Source: Kiritimatiellia bacterium
GTDB lineage: Bacteria; Verrucomicrobiota; Kiritimatiellia; RFP12; UBA1067
DNA length: 11,165 nt
NCBI GenBank assembly: GCA_017508315.1
Contig: JAFVZE010000042.1
Coordinates: 1 to 11,165 of the forward strand
Direction: 5' to 3'
In this document: positions 1 to 7,226 of the stretch, in pieces
Layout of the letters: each line of letters begins with the position of its first letter
How positions within the stretch are numbered: position 1 is the first letter of the stretch
Made by a program: the position numbers and the translations under genes
Notes under the pieces: model-generated
The model's input: the letters and a program-made list of their open reading frames with translations, nothing else
Databases searched by the model: none
Told to the model about the DNA's origin: nothing

Positions 1-860
1 AGCAGCAGAAGATCGGGTTTTTGCGCAAGCGCCTGATCAAGCAGTGTCTCGGGCGGCGTGCCGAGATACGCCTGCATCTCGGGGCTGACCGCCGCGATTC
101 TTCTGCGAACCTGCGAAAGTTCGCTTCCGTTTGCCCGCGGAACGCCGAAAATGCGGATGTCATACGCGTAGGCAAGGGGGCTGTCGCCGGTTATGAAGGC
201 GAGAAGCGTCGTTTTTCCGCTGCCGTTCGGTCCGCAGAGAAGCCAGCGCTCGCCCGCCCGGACGGTCCATGATAGATTCTTGAAAAGCGTCCTCCGGCCG
301 AAACGAAGCGTGATGTCGCTCATTTCCACGACGGCCGCGCCCGGTTTTGAAATTTTTCCCGCCGTATGATGAACCGTTTCGTTTCTGAAGGAGCATCTCA
401 GGTCGCCCGTCTCCACGTCGCCGATGACGGTAATGTCCCATCCTTGGGCATTCAGCGATTCGACGGCTTTGCGGAACATTTGCCGGTGGGAAGCGTCAAG
501 TCCGGCCGTCGGCGAGACGAGCGCAAGGCGGTGCCGATTCTTCAAAAGTGTCCTCGCGAAGAGGACGCGCCGCATTTCTCCGTTGGAAAGGCTCAGGAAT
601 CTTCTGTTCATAAGTTCCCCAAGGCCGAGAATGCCGGTAAGCGCGCCGAGTTTTTCGCGGTGCATCCTGCGCTCCGCCCGGCGGTTTACTCCGACTTCAA
701 AAGGATGGATGTCAAAAACGGCATTGAATGAAAGCATGTCGCGCACTCGCTTTCCTTCGTCTCCGTAGTAGCGACCCTGCATCCAGTTGCCGTCGCAGAC
801 ATCGGATTGCTCGCGTTGCAGATCGATTAATTCAGGTGTATCTGGTTTTCCGTGTCGCAT
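1..860 (-). CDS. Duplicated ABC ATPase, ModF/PhrA-like, N-terminally short; 3' end outside window
   Basis: Reading the minus strand from ATG at 860 gives 286 open codons to the window edge. Two ABC halves are visible. The first half has the signature LSNGE at residues 91-95 followed by RRVLFARTLL, but no Walker A, and its Walker B region reads LALVSPTAGLD where LLDEP-type residues are expected. The second half starts near residue 180 (ITLRFGRRTLFKNLSW) and has an intact Walker A, GPNGSGKTT, at 210-218, then TGD and FGVPRANGSELSQVRRRIAAVS, very like the second half of E. coli ModF. The family (ModF, 'photorepair' PhrA) consists of soluble fused ATPases without membrane domains and of poorly known function. 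Compared with ModF, roughly the first 100 residues are missing. No in-frame ATG exists upstream before a stop near 938. A GTG at codon 37 has a GAAGGA six bases before it, but residues before it still match the family, so ATG 860 is preferred. The C-terminal Walker B and signature lie beyond the window. Confidence 0.8.
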   Translation of the reverse strand, partial: MRHGKPDTPELIDLQREQSDVCDGNWMQGRYYGDEGKRVRDMLSFNAVFDIHPFEVGVNRRAERRMHREKLGALTGILGLGELMNRRFLSLSNGEMRRVLFARTLLKNRHRLALVSPTAGLDASHRQMFRKAVESLNAQGWDITVIGDVETGDLRCSFRNETVHHTAGKISKPGAAVVEMSDITLRFGRRTLFKNLSWTVRAGERWLLCGPNGSGKTTLLAFITGDSPLAYAYDIRIFGVPRANGSELSQVRRRIAAVSPEMQAYLGTPPETLLDQALAQKPDLLL

Positions 861-867
861 TGCGGAG

Positions 868-876
868 ATTATAACA
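868..876 (-). promoter_or_regulatory. Extended -10 promoter element for the ABC ATPase gene
   Basis: The minus strand reads TGTTATAAT from 876 to 868, a perfect TATAAT preceded by TGn. No good -35 lies 16-18 bases upstream, which suits an extended -10 promoter. Transcription would begin about seven bases after the box, near 861, directly next to the ATG at 860. The message would then have almost no leader. The element is divergent from the thiamine promoter about 90 bases away. Confidence 0.5.
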
Positions 877-965
877 AATTTCAGCCATACAACGGCGCGT
901 ATGAAAGCAACGAAACGGGAATGACAGAAAAAACTCCGTTAATGGGCTTCCAGAAATCATGACAA

Positions 966-995
966 TTGAAACGTTTCCCCCTAATATGGTATAAT
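966..995 (+). promoter_or_regulatory. Promoter of the thiamine operon
   Basis: TTGAAA (966-971) and TATAAT (990-995) are separated by 18 bases, and TGG before the -10 makes it also an extended -10 (TGGTATAAT, 987-995). The expected start near 1002 lies just before the TPP aptamer, so the riboswitch would be at the very 5' end of the transcript. Confidence 0.8.
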
Positions 996-1006
996 GCCGA
1001 TCACAT

Positions 1007-1088
1007 ATCGGGGTGCTGCCGGACGATGGTGTCCGGGTGCTGAGAGAATACCCGTCAACCTGATCAGGATAATACCTGCGGAGGAAAG
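1007..1088 (+). promoter_or_regulatory. TPP riboswitch (THI element)
   Basis: The conserved TPP aptamer landmarks appear in order: CGGGGTGC at 1009-1016, CTGAGA at 1040-1045, ACCC at 1050-1053, AACCTGATC at 1057-1065, then GGATAATACCTGCGGAGG at 1068-1085. A variable-arm hairpin CCGGAC/GTCCGG (1019-1024 with 1031-1036) is perfectly paired. The Shine-Dalgarno GGAGGA (1080-1085) is part of the 3' end of the aptamer and the thiD ATG follows five bases later. There is no room for a terminator between aptamer and start codon, so control is most likely translational: TPP binding would hide the ribosome site. This is a known class; the mode of control is inferred from layout. Confidence 0.96.
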
Positions 1089-1090
1089 AC

Positions 1091-1903
1091 ATGCGGATTA
1101 TGCCATGCTGCCTGACGATTGCAGGCAGCGATTCCGGCGGAAATGCCGGTGTACAGGCCGATTTGAGGGCTTTTCATTTTTATCGCGTCCACGGATGCAC
1201 GGTTTTTGCCGCGCTTACCGCGCAAAATCCCGACGGAGTGTACGCTATCCGTTCGGTGCCGGCGGATTTTGTCGCCGCCCAGCTTGACGCGGTGCTTGGC
1301 GGCTACGCCGTCGCCGCGCTCAAAACCGGCATGCTTTCCGATCCTGCCGCGATCGAGGTTGTCGCAGACCGCATAGGGCGGCATCCGGAAATCGCAAAAG
1401 TGGTGGATCCGGTCATGGTGGCCACGAGCGGCGCGCGTCTGTCCGGAGATTCCGCACTTGAAGTTTTGACGGGAAAACTTCTTCCGCTGGCCACTATTGT
1501 CACTCCGAACATTCCCGAGGCGGAAACGCTTTCCGGAGCCCGTATCTCAAACCGCCGTGATGTGTACGAAGCCGCGAGACGCATATTCGGACGCTTCGGC
1601 TGCGCCGTGCTGGTAAAAGGCGGACACGCCGACGGCGCAGAAGCCGCCGAGGATGTGTATTTCGACGGAAGCGGATTTCGGATTTTTTCGTCGCCCTGGA
1701 TAAAAAACGCGCTTTCGACCCACGGCACCGGGTGTTCGTTCGCGGCCGCGCTGGCGGCGGAACTCGCTCTGGGATCGGACATGTGCTCCGCCGTCGAAGG
1801 CGCGAAGCGTTATGTACATGCGGCGATTGCCGGCGCCTACCGCGTCGGGGAGAATTTCGGAGTTCTCGGATGGGGCTCCGGCAACGAAACAGAAAAGGAA
1901 TGA
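1091..1903 (+). CDS. thiD: Hydroxymethylpyrimidine / phosphomethylpyrimidine kinase ThiD
   Basis: The 270-residue product is full length for ThiD, a ribokinase-fold cytoplasmic kinase that phosphorylates HMP to HMP-P and HMP-P to HMP-PP with ATP. Visible motifs: AGSDSGGNAGVQADL at 11-25 (substrate loop), ALTAQNPDGV at 41-50, DPVMVATSGARL at 106-117, TPNIPEAE at 138-145, VKGGH at 175-179, and the anion-hole and catalytic motif THGTGCS at 210-216 with Cys215. ATG 1091 is preferred over ATG 1100 because GGAGGA (1080-1085) sits five bases before it. It is the first gene behind the TPP riboswitch and is followed five bases later by thi4. There is no fused ThiE or ThiM domain, and nothing looks damaged. 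Confidence 0.96.
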   Translation: MRIMPCCLTIAGSDSGGNAGVQADLRAFHFYRVHGCTVFAALTAQNPDGVYAIRSVPADFVAAQLDAVLGGYAVAALKTGMLSDPAAIEVVADRIGRHPEIAKVVDPVMVATSGARLSGDSALEVLTGKLLPLATIVTPNIPEAETLSGARISNRRDVYEAARRIFGRFGCAVLVKGGHADGAEAAEDVYFDGSGFRIFSSPWIKNALSTHGTGCSFAAALAAELALGSDMCSAVEGAKRYVHAAIAGAYRVGENFGVLGWGSGNETEKE

Positions 1904-1908
1904 AAATC

Positions 1909-2679
1909 ATGGAAGAGACAATTTCCGGGGCGATAGTCCGGAGTTACTTTAAAAAACTCGAAAACAATCTTTCGGTCGACGTCGCGATCGTCGGCGCGGG
2001 GCCGTCGGGGCTGGTCGCGGCGCGCGATCTTGCGCTCGCGGGACTGAAAGTGGCCGTATTCGAGTCGAAGCTCGCGCCGGGTGGCGGAACCTGGGGCGGC
2101 GGAATGCTGATGAACGAGGTCGTCGTCCAGAACGACGGCGCGGAGATCCTTCATGAGTTCGGCATCGCCACGGTCCCTTTCAACGGTGAATACCACACTG
2201 TCGATTCCGTCGAGATGGCCTCCGGTCTCATTTTCGGCGCCCGCAGGGCGGGGGCGGTCATCTTCAACGCCGTCAAGGTCGAGGACATCGTGATTCACGA
2301 CGGCGTCGTCTGCGGAGTCGTCATCAACTCCAATCCCGTCGTCCACATGGGCATGCATGTCGATCCGATCGTGGTAATGACGCGCGCGATCATCGACGGC
2401 ACGGGCCATCCGAGCGAGATCGTCGCCAAGGCGGTCAACAAAGCCGGAGTGAAAATCGATTCTCCCACCGGCGGGATCCTCGGCGAAAAGCCGATGTGGA
2501 TGGAAGACGGCGAGCGCACGACCGTCGAAAACACAAAGCGGCTGTATCCGGGTCTTTATGCGTCGGGAATGGCCGCGAACAACGTTCAGGGCGGGTTCCG
2601 CATGGGGCCGATATTCGGCGGGATGTTCAAGAGCGGACGGAAAGTCGCCCGCCTCATCATCGAGGATTTGGGCAGATGA
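1909..2679 (+). CDS. thi4: Thiamine thiazole synthase Thi4, His (sulfide-using) type
   Basis: The 256-residue protein has a Rossmann dinucleotide site VGAGPSG at 28-34, the Thi4 segment PGGGTWGGGMLMNEVVVQ at 57-74, GTGHPSEIV at 164-172, and the C-terminal ASGMAANNVQGGFRMGPIFGGM at 218-239. Thi4 makes the thiazole phosphate from NAD and glycine. Eukaryotic enzymes take sulfur from their own active-site Cys and die after one turnover; archaeal and some anaerobe enzymes carry His there and use free sulfide with Fe(II). Here the site reads MGMHVDP with His150, so a reusable, sulfide-fed catalyst is inferred. It would replace ThiG/ThiH/ThiO/ThiS/ThiF, none of which is seen here. ATG 1909 has AGGA nine bases upstream; the ATG at 1900 overlaps the thiD stop and is too close to that site. 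A short form starting at either codon differs by only three residues. The stop overlaps the thiE start (ATGA). Confidence 0.93.
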   Translation: MEETISGAIVRSYFKKLENNLSVDVAIVGAGPSGLVAARDLALAGLKVAVFESKLAPGGGTWGGGMLMNEVVVQNDGAEILHEFGIATVPFNGEYHTVDSVEMASGLIFGARRAGAVIFNAVKVEDIVIHDGVVCGVVINSNPVVHMGMHVDPIVVMTRAIIDGTGHPSEIVAKAVNKAGVKIDSPTGGILGEKPMWMEDGERTTVENTKRLYPGLYASGMAANNVQGGFRMGPIFGGMFKSGRKVARLIIEDLGR

Positions 2680-3287
2680 CAGACTTCGGTCTTTATCTCG
2701 TGATGACGGATCCGCTCGTCGGATACGAAAAACTCGCTGAAACCGCCGTCGGGTGCGGCGTGCGCGTAATTCAGCTCAGGATGAAACACGCCCGGCGCGG
2801 CGACGTGCTGAACGTCGCGCGCGCCGTGCGGCGCGTCACGGAGGCGGGCGATACGCTTTTCATCGTCAACGACGATCCCGAAATCGCCTGCGAAGCGCGC
2901 GCCGACGGCGTTCATGTGGGGCAGGACGACATGCCGCCGTCGGAAATCCGCCGCCGGTATCCCGAGCTGAAATATGTCGGATTGTCGACCCATTCTCCGG
3001 CGCAGGTCGTTGCCGCCAACGGCGAACCGGTCGACTACATCGGGGTCGGACCGGTGTACGCCACGCCCACCAAGGACATCCCCGATCCGGTGCTGGGACT
3101 TGAAACGATGTCGGAAATGATCGCTCTTTCCGCGCATCCGGCGGTTGCCATCGGCGGGATCGACATCTTCAGATTGCCGGAGGTCAAGAAAGCGGGGGCG
3201 AAAAATTTCGCGCTCGTAAGGGCGGTGTGTGCAAGCGCGGACCCGCGAAAAGCGATAAAAGAGCTGAACGGTGTTTTCAACGCCTGA
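2676..3287 (+). CDS. thiE: Thiamine-phosphate synthase ThiE
   Basis: The 203-residue TIM-barrel enzyme joins HMP-PP and thiazole phosphate to thiamine phosphate, releasing pyrophosphate. Motifs in order: VIQLRMK at 31-37 (pyrophosphate-side loop), FIVNDDPEIA at 62-71 (metal-binding Asp), GVHVGQDDMP at 78-87, GLSTHS at 102-107, YIGVGPVYATPTK at 121-133 and VAIGGI at 157-162. These are the usual ThiE signatures and the length is normal. The start overlaps the thi4 stop as ATGA, with GAGGA (2662-2666) nine bases upstream, indicating translational coupling. It is the last gene of the riboswitch-controlled set; 81 bases separate it from purL and no terminator is obvious there, so some readthrough into purL is possible. 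Confidence 0.95.
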   Translation: MTDFGLYLVMTDPLVGYEKLAETAVGCGVRVIQLRMKHARRGDVLNVARAVRRVTEAGDTLFIVNDDPEIACEARADGVHVGQDDMPPSEIRRRYPELKYVGLSTHSPAQVVAANGEPVDYIGVGPVYATPTKDIPDPVLGLETMSEMIALSAHPAVAIGGIDIFRLPEVKKAGAKNFALVRAVCASADPRKAIKELNGVFNA

Positions 3288-3330
3288 AAATCCCGCCGAT
3301 GTTCACGGTGTGTAATCAAAGCCCCGATTG

Positions 3331-3339
3331 TGGTATAAT
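3331..3339 (+). promoter_or_regulatory. Extended -10 promoter element for purL
   Basis: TGGTATAAT is identical to the box of the thiamine promoter. The -35 position (around 3311-3316, TGTAAT) is poor, so the extended -10 would carry recognition. A start near 3346 gives a leader of about 23 bases including the Shine-Dalgarno AAGGAG (3355-3360). I see no PurR-like operator or purine riboswitch in the leader. Confidence 0.6.
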
Positions 3340-3368
3340 ATCGCAATCAATTTGAAGGAGAAAACACC

Positions 3369-6300
3369 ATGATTCTGCTTATCGGTGGCGATGCGTATTC
3401 GCCGTTCCGTCTTGACGCGCTCAAGGATGCGATTGCCAAGCTCGACCCCGGAGCCGGGGCGGTCAAAATCGACGCCAGGTGGGTTTATGCCGTTGAAGAG
3501 GCATCCGGCGGGGCTGACGCCGGAGAGCTGGAGCGCGCCTCCACCCTGCTCAACGCCGAAGGCCTGTGCGACGGCGCCGATTTCTACGTGACCCCGCGCA
3601 AGGGCACGATTTCCCCGTGGAGCTCGAAAGCGACCGATATTTTCCGCAACTGCGGTCTTAAGTCCATCAAGCGTGTCGAGCGCGGAATCCGCTTCCGCGT
3701 GTCCCCGGCGCTCGGCGAGAAATGCTTCGCCGCGCTCTACGACAAGATGACCGAGGGCGTGTACACCGATCTCAGCGATCTTTTCGACGTTGACGAGCCG
3801 CGTCCCGGCCGCACTTACGACGTTCTCGCCAAGGGCGTCGACGCCATCCGCGAAGCCAACGAGGAGATCGGGCTCGCCATTTCCGAGGAGGAAATGGAGT
3901 ATCTCGCCAAGAGCTTCAGGAAGGCCGGGCGCAACCCGACCGACACGGAGCTGGTGATGTTCGGTCAGGTTAACTCCGAGCACTGCCGCCACAAGATTTT
4001 CGGCGCCGAATTCATCATCGACGGCAAAAAGAAAAAAGAATCCCTCTTCGGGATGATCAAGAACACCCACCAGAAGCGTCCGCAGGATACACTCTCGGCG
4101 TACAAGGACAATTCGTCGGTGGTGGCCGGCTTCAAGACCGATGTTTTCGCGATCGATCCCAAGACCAACACCTACAGCTTCAAGAAGGACGATCTCGATC
4201 AGCTCATGAAGGTCGAGACCCACAACCATCCGACGGCCATTTCGCCGTATCCCGGCGCCGCGACCGGCGTGGGCGGCGAGATCCGCGACGAATCGGCGAC
4301 CGGCTCGGGCTCGCGCACCGTCGCCGGCATCTGCGGCTTCATGGTCTCCGATTTGCGCATCCCCGGATATCCTCAGCCCTGGGAGCGCATCTACGCCGAC
4401 TTCCCGACACGTCTGGCGACGCCGCTGCAGATCATGACCGAGGGCCCCATCGGCGGCGCGGCGTTCGGCAACGAATTCGGCCGTCCGCAGCTCTGCGGTT
4501 TCTTCCGTACGTACGAAGGGGAAGTGGCCGGTGAACTCAGGGGCTACCACAAGCCGATCATGCTCGCCGGCGGCATGGGCGTCATCCGCCGCAGCCAGGT
4601 AGAAAAGAAGCCGGTCAAGGTCGGCTCGCTCATCGTGCAGATCGGAGGACCCGCGATGCGCATCGGGCTTGGCGGCGGCGCGGCGTCTTCGATGATGACG
4701 GGCACCAACTCCGAAGCGCTCGACTTCAATTCCGTCCAGCGCGGCAACGCGGAAATGCAGCGCCGCGCCCAGGGCGTCATCGACGCGTGCAGCTGTCTCG
4801 GCAAGGCGAATCCGATTCTTTCCATCCACGACATCGGCGCGGGCGGCCTTTCCAACGGCTGCCCCGAACTCGTCGAAGCGACGGGAGGAAAGTTCCAGCT
4901 CCGCGAGATCCACAACGAAGAGCGCAGCATGAACCCGATGGAAATCTGGTGCTGCGAGGCGCAGGAACGCTACGTGCTGGCGCTCAAGCCCGAGGCGCGC
5001 GGCTTCTTCGAGGAACTCTGCGCGCGCGAACGCTGCCCGGTGGCGTTCATCGGCGTGGCTACGGGCGACGGTCAGCTCGTTCTCGAGGACAGCCATTTCG
5101 GCGACAATCCGATCGACATGGACATCAAGGTGCTTCTCGGTAAGCCTCCGCGCATGGTCCGCAAGGTCAAGCGCACGAAAAAGGAGCATCGCCCCGCCAA
5201 CTTCGAAGGCGTGAAGCCCATCGACGCGCTCACCCGCGTGCTGCATCTGCCGGCGGTCGCGGACAAGACTTTTCTCATTTCGATCACCGACCGCACCGTC
5301 ACCGGCCGCGTCGCTCGTGATCAGATGGTGGGACCCTATCAGCTGCCGGCGGCGGACTGCGCCGTGACGACGATGGGCTACAAGACTTTCAACGGACAGG
5401 CGATGGCGACCGGCGAGCGCACTCCGATCGCGCTTCTCGACGGTCCCGCGTCGGGGCGCATGGCGATCGCCGAAGCGATCACCAATCTTGCGGCGGCGGA
5501 TGTCGGCGACATTTCGCAGATCCGTCTTTCCGCCAACTGGATGGCGCCCTGCGGCGAGCCCGGCGAAGACGCGATTCTTTACGACACCGTAGAGGAAGTG
5601 GGGCTCAGGTTCTGTCCGAAGCTCGGCGTTTCGATTCCGGTGGGCAAGGACTCCTGTTCGATGCATACCACATGGGCCGACTCCAAGGGAGTGCAGCAAA
5701 AGCAGGTCGCGCCGCTTTCGCTCGTCATTTCGAGTTTTGCGCCGGTTGAAGATGTGCGACTCACTTTGACGCCCGATCTCAAGGCAGGTGAGAACACCCG
5801 TCTCGTCTACGTCGATCTCGGCGGCGGCGAAGCCCCGCTCGGGGCGACGGCGCTCGCGCAGGTGTACGGCTTTCTCGGCGACACCCACGCCGATGCGGAC
5901 GCCGCGCTTCTGAAGCGTTTCTTCAACGCGATGCAGAAGATCGTCAAGGGTTCTCTCGCGCTCGCCTATCACGACCGCAGCGACGGCGGCATCGCCGTGA
6001 CGCTCGCGGAAATGGCGATGACCGGCGGCCGCGGCGTCGACGTGAAGCTCCCCGCCGGCGATGTTCTCGAACAGCTCTTCAACGAGCAGCCCGGCGCGGT
6101 TCTGCAGGTGAGCGAGAAAAATCTCGCCGAAGTGCTCGCGATTTTCAAGGCAGCAAAAGTGCCCGCCTGCGACATCGGTGAAGTCCTCGATTCGCGCCGG
6201 TTCTCGCTTTCCGTCTGCTGCCGCAAGGCGATAGAGACGGATATCACCTACATCCGCCGCGCATGGAGCGAGACCACTTACCGCATGCAGGCTCTGCGCG

Positions 6301-7184
6301 ACAATCCCGTCTGCGCGAAAGAGGAGTACGACAACGCTCTCGACGAGAATGATCCCGGTATGCGGTTCACGCTCACCTACGATCCGGACGAGAAGTTCAA
6401 GCCGGTCAAAGGCGCAAAGCCGAGGATGGCGATTCTGCGCGAGCAGGGCGTCAACGGCCACATCGAAATGGCCGCGGCGTTCGCGCTTGCGGGGTTCGAG
6501 TCGGTCGATGTCCATATGTCCGATCTCATTTCCGGCAAGGTCGATCTCAAGGACTTCAAGGGGCTCGTCGCGTGCGGCGGCTTCTCCTACGGCGACGTTC
6601 TCGGCGCGGGCTCGGGCTGGGCGCGCTCGATTCTTTTCAACCGGAAGCTCAAGGCGATGTTCAAAAAGTTCTTCGAACGCAAGGACACGTTCTCGCTCGG
6701 AGTCTGCAACGGCTGTCAGATGCTCAGCCAGCTCAAGGAGATAATCCCCGGCGCCGAAGGATGGCCGAAGTTCGTGCGCAACGTCTCCGAGCAGTTCGAG
6801 GCGCGCTACGCGACGATCGAGATAGAGCAATCGCCTTCGATCTTCTTCAAGGGTATGGCCGGATCGCGTCTGCCCATCGCCGTCGCCCACGGCGAAGGGC
6901 GTGTTTGGACCGACGGCTTCACGCCTTCGGTAAGCGCCGCTCATTACGTCGACGGCTACGGACGCGCGACCGAGCGCTATCCGTTCAACCCGAACGGGTC
7001 GATCGGCGGACAGACGGCCTTCACCACGACCGACGGCCGCGCCACGATCATGATGCCGCACCCGGAGCGCGGATTCCGCGCCTGCCAGCTCTCGTACAAT
7101 CCGGGAGTTTTCAAGGTGAACGGTCCGTGGATGCGGATGTTCCGGAACGCCTACCGCTTCGCAACCGGCGCGAAGGGGTTATGA
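3369..7184 (+). CDS. purL: Phosphoribosylformylglycinamidine (FGAM) synthase, single-chain PurL
   Basis: The 1271-residue enzyme converts FGAR, glutamine and ATP to FGAM, the fourth step of purine synthesis. It is the long fused form (E. coli PurL is 1295 residues), not the PurS/PurQ/PurL-small complex. N-terminal PurS-like and linker regions precede VNSEHCRHKIFG (His205 within it) and KVETHNHP at about 281-288, the first AIR-synthetase-like half; the second half includes ADCAVTTMGYKTFNGQAMATG and the DVGDIS...LSANWMAPCGEPGEDA region. The C-terminal glutaminase begins near 1018 (REQGVNGHIEMAAAFA) and has nucleophile Cys1113 in GVCNGCQM, and His1231 and Glu1233 in MPHPERGFR, a complete triad. 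ATG 3369 follows AAGGAG by eight bases. The gene ends in GPWMRMFRNAYRF like other full-length members. Its AIR-producing pathway feeds thiamine pyrimidine synthesis, a possible link to the thi operon next door. Confidence 0.97.
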   Translation: MILLIGGDAYSPFRLDALKDAIAKLDPGAGAVKIDARWVYAVEEASGGADAGELERASTLLNAEGLCDGADFYVTPRKGTISPWSSKATDIFRNCGLKSIKRVERGIRFRVSPALGEKCFAALYDKMTEGVYTDLSDLFDVDEPRPGRTYDVLAKGVDAIREANEEIGLAISEEEMEYLAKSFRKAGRNPTDTELVMFGQVNSEHCRHKIFGAEFIIDGKKKKESLFGMIKNTHQKRPQDTLSAYKDNSSVVAGFKTDVFAIDPKTNTYSFKKDDLDQLMKVETHNHPTAISPYPGAATGVGGEIRDESATGSGSRTVAGICGFMVSDLRIPGYPQPWERIYADFPTRLATPLQIMTEGPIGGAAFGNEFGRPQLCGFFRTYEGEVAGELRGYHKPIMLAGGMGVIRRSQVEKKPVKVGSLIVQIGGPAMRIGLGGGAASSMMTGTNSEALDFNSVQRGNAEMQRRAQGVIDACSCLGKANPILSIHDIGAGGLSNGCPELVEATGGKFQLREIHNEERSMNPMEIWCCEAQERYVLALKPEARGFFEELCARERCPVAFIGVATGDGQLVLEDSHFGDNPIDMDIKVLLGKPPRMVRKVKRTKKEHRPANFEGVKPIDALTRVLHLPAVADKTFLISITDRTVTGRVARDQMVGPYQLPAADCAVTTMGYKTFNGQAMATGERTPIALLDGPASGRMAIAEAITNLAAADVGDISQIRLSANWMAPCGEPGEDAILYDTVEEVGLRFCPKLGVSIPVGKDSCSMHTTWADSKGVQQKQVAPLSLVISSFAPVEDVRLTLTPDLKAGENTRLVYVDLGGGEAPLGATALAQVYGFLGDTHADADAALLKRFFNAMQKIVKGSLALAYHDRSDGGIAVTLAEMAMTGGRGVDVKLPAGDVLEQLFNEQPGAVLQVSEKNLAEVLAIFKAAKVPACDIGEVLDSRRFSLSVCCRKAIETDITYIRRAWSETTYRMQALRDNPVCAKEEYDNALDENDPGMRFTLTYDPDEKFKPVKGAKPRMAILREQGVNGHIEMAAAFALAGFESVDVHMSDLISGKVDLKDFKGLVACGGFSYGDVLGAGSGWARSILFNRKLKAMFKKFFERKDTFSLGVCNGCQMLSQLKEIIPGAEGWPKFVRNVSEQFEARYATIEIEQSPSIFFKGMAGSRLPIAVAHGEGRVWTDGFTPSVSAAHYVDGYGRATERYPFNPNGSIGGQTAFTTTDGRATIMMPHPERGFRACQLSYNPGVFKVNGPWMRMFRNAYRFATGAKGL

Positions 7185-7214
7185 TATGGATTCGCCATAT
7201 TGAAGCGGGAAGCG

Positions 7215-7220
7215 TATAAT
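7215..7220 (+). promoter_or_regulatory. Possible -10 box before the structured region
   Basis: A perfect TATAAT lies 31 bases after the purL stop. The best -35 at suitable spacing is TTCGCC (7191-7196, 18 bases away), only three of six matches, and there is no TGn extension, so this promoter is weaker than the three upstream ones. Transcription would start near 7227, just before the first stem of the structured region. Confidence 0.35.
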
Positions 7221-7226
7221 ATGGTG

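Noticed and set aside
832..1384. Minus-strand ORFs across the thiamine leader and the start of thiD
   Set aside because: They lie over the riboswitch and thiD, show no family motifs and are better explained as shadows.
1732..1908. Upstream extension of the thi4 frame into thiD
   Set aside because: It overlaps the end of thiD in another frame; Thi4 proteins begin close to the Rossmann motif, and ATG 1909 has a good ribosome site.
2496..2675. Upstream extension of the thiE frame into thi4
   Set aside because: It overlaps conserved thi4 C-terminal sequence; ThiE length and the ATGA overlap support the start at 2676.
3274..3290. TTTTCA/TGAAAA hairpin over the thiE stop as a terminator
   Set aside because: The stem is weak and A/T-rich and is followed by CCCGCC instead of a T run.
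3303..7061. A minus-strand open frame of over 1250 codons lying opposite purL
   Set aside because: purL is unmistakable on the plus strand with complete motifs. The opposite frame stays open because strongly GC-biased third positions suppress stop codons; its translation is rich in Arg, His, Ala, Val and Gly with no recognisable motif and no ribosome site.
7184..7200. ATATGG/CCATAT hairpin after purL as its terminator
   Set aside because: The six-base stem is AT-rich and no T tract follows, so it is not a convincing intrinsic terminator.
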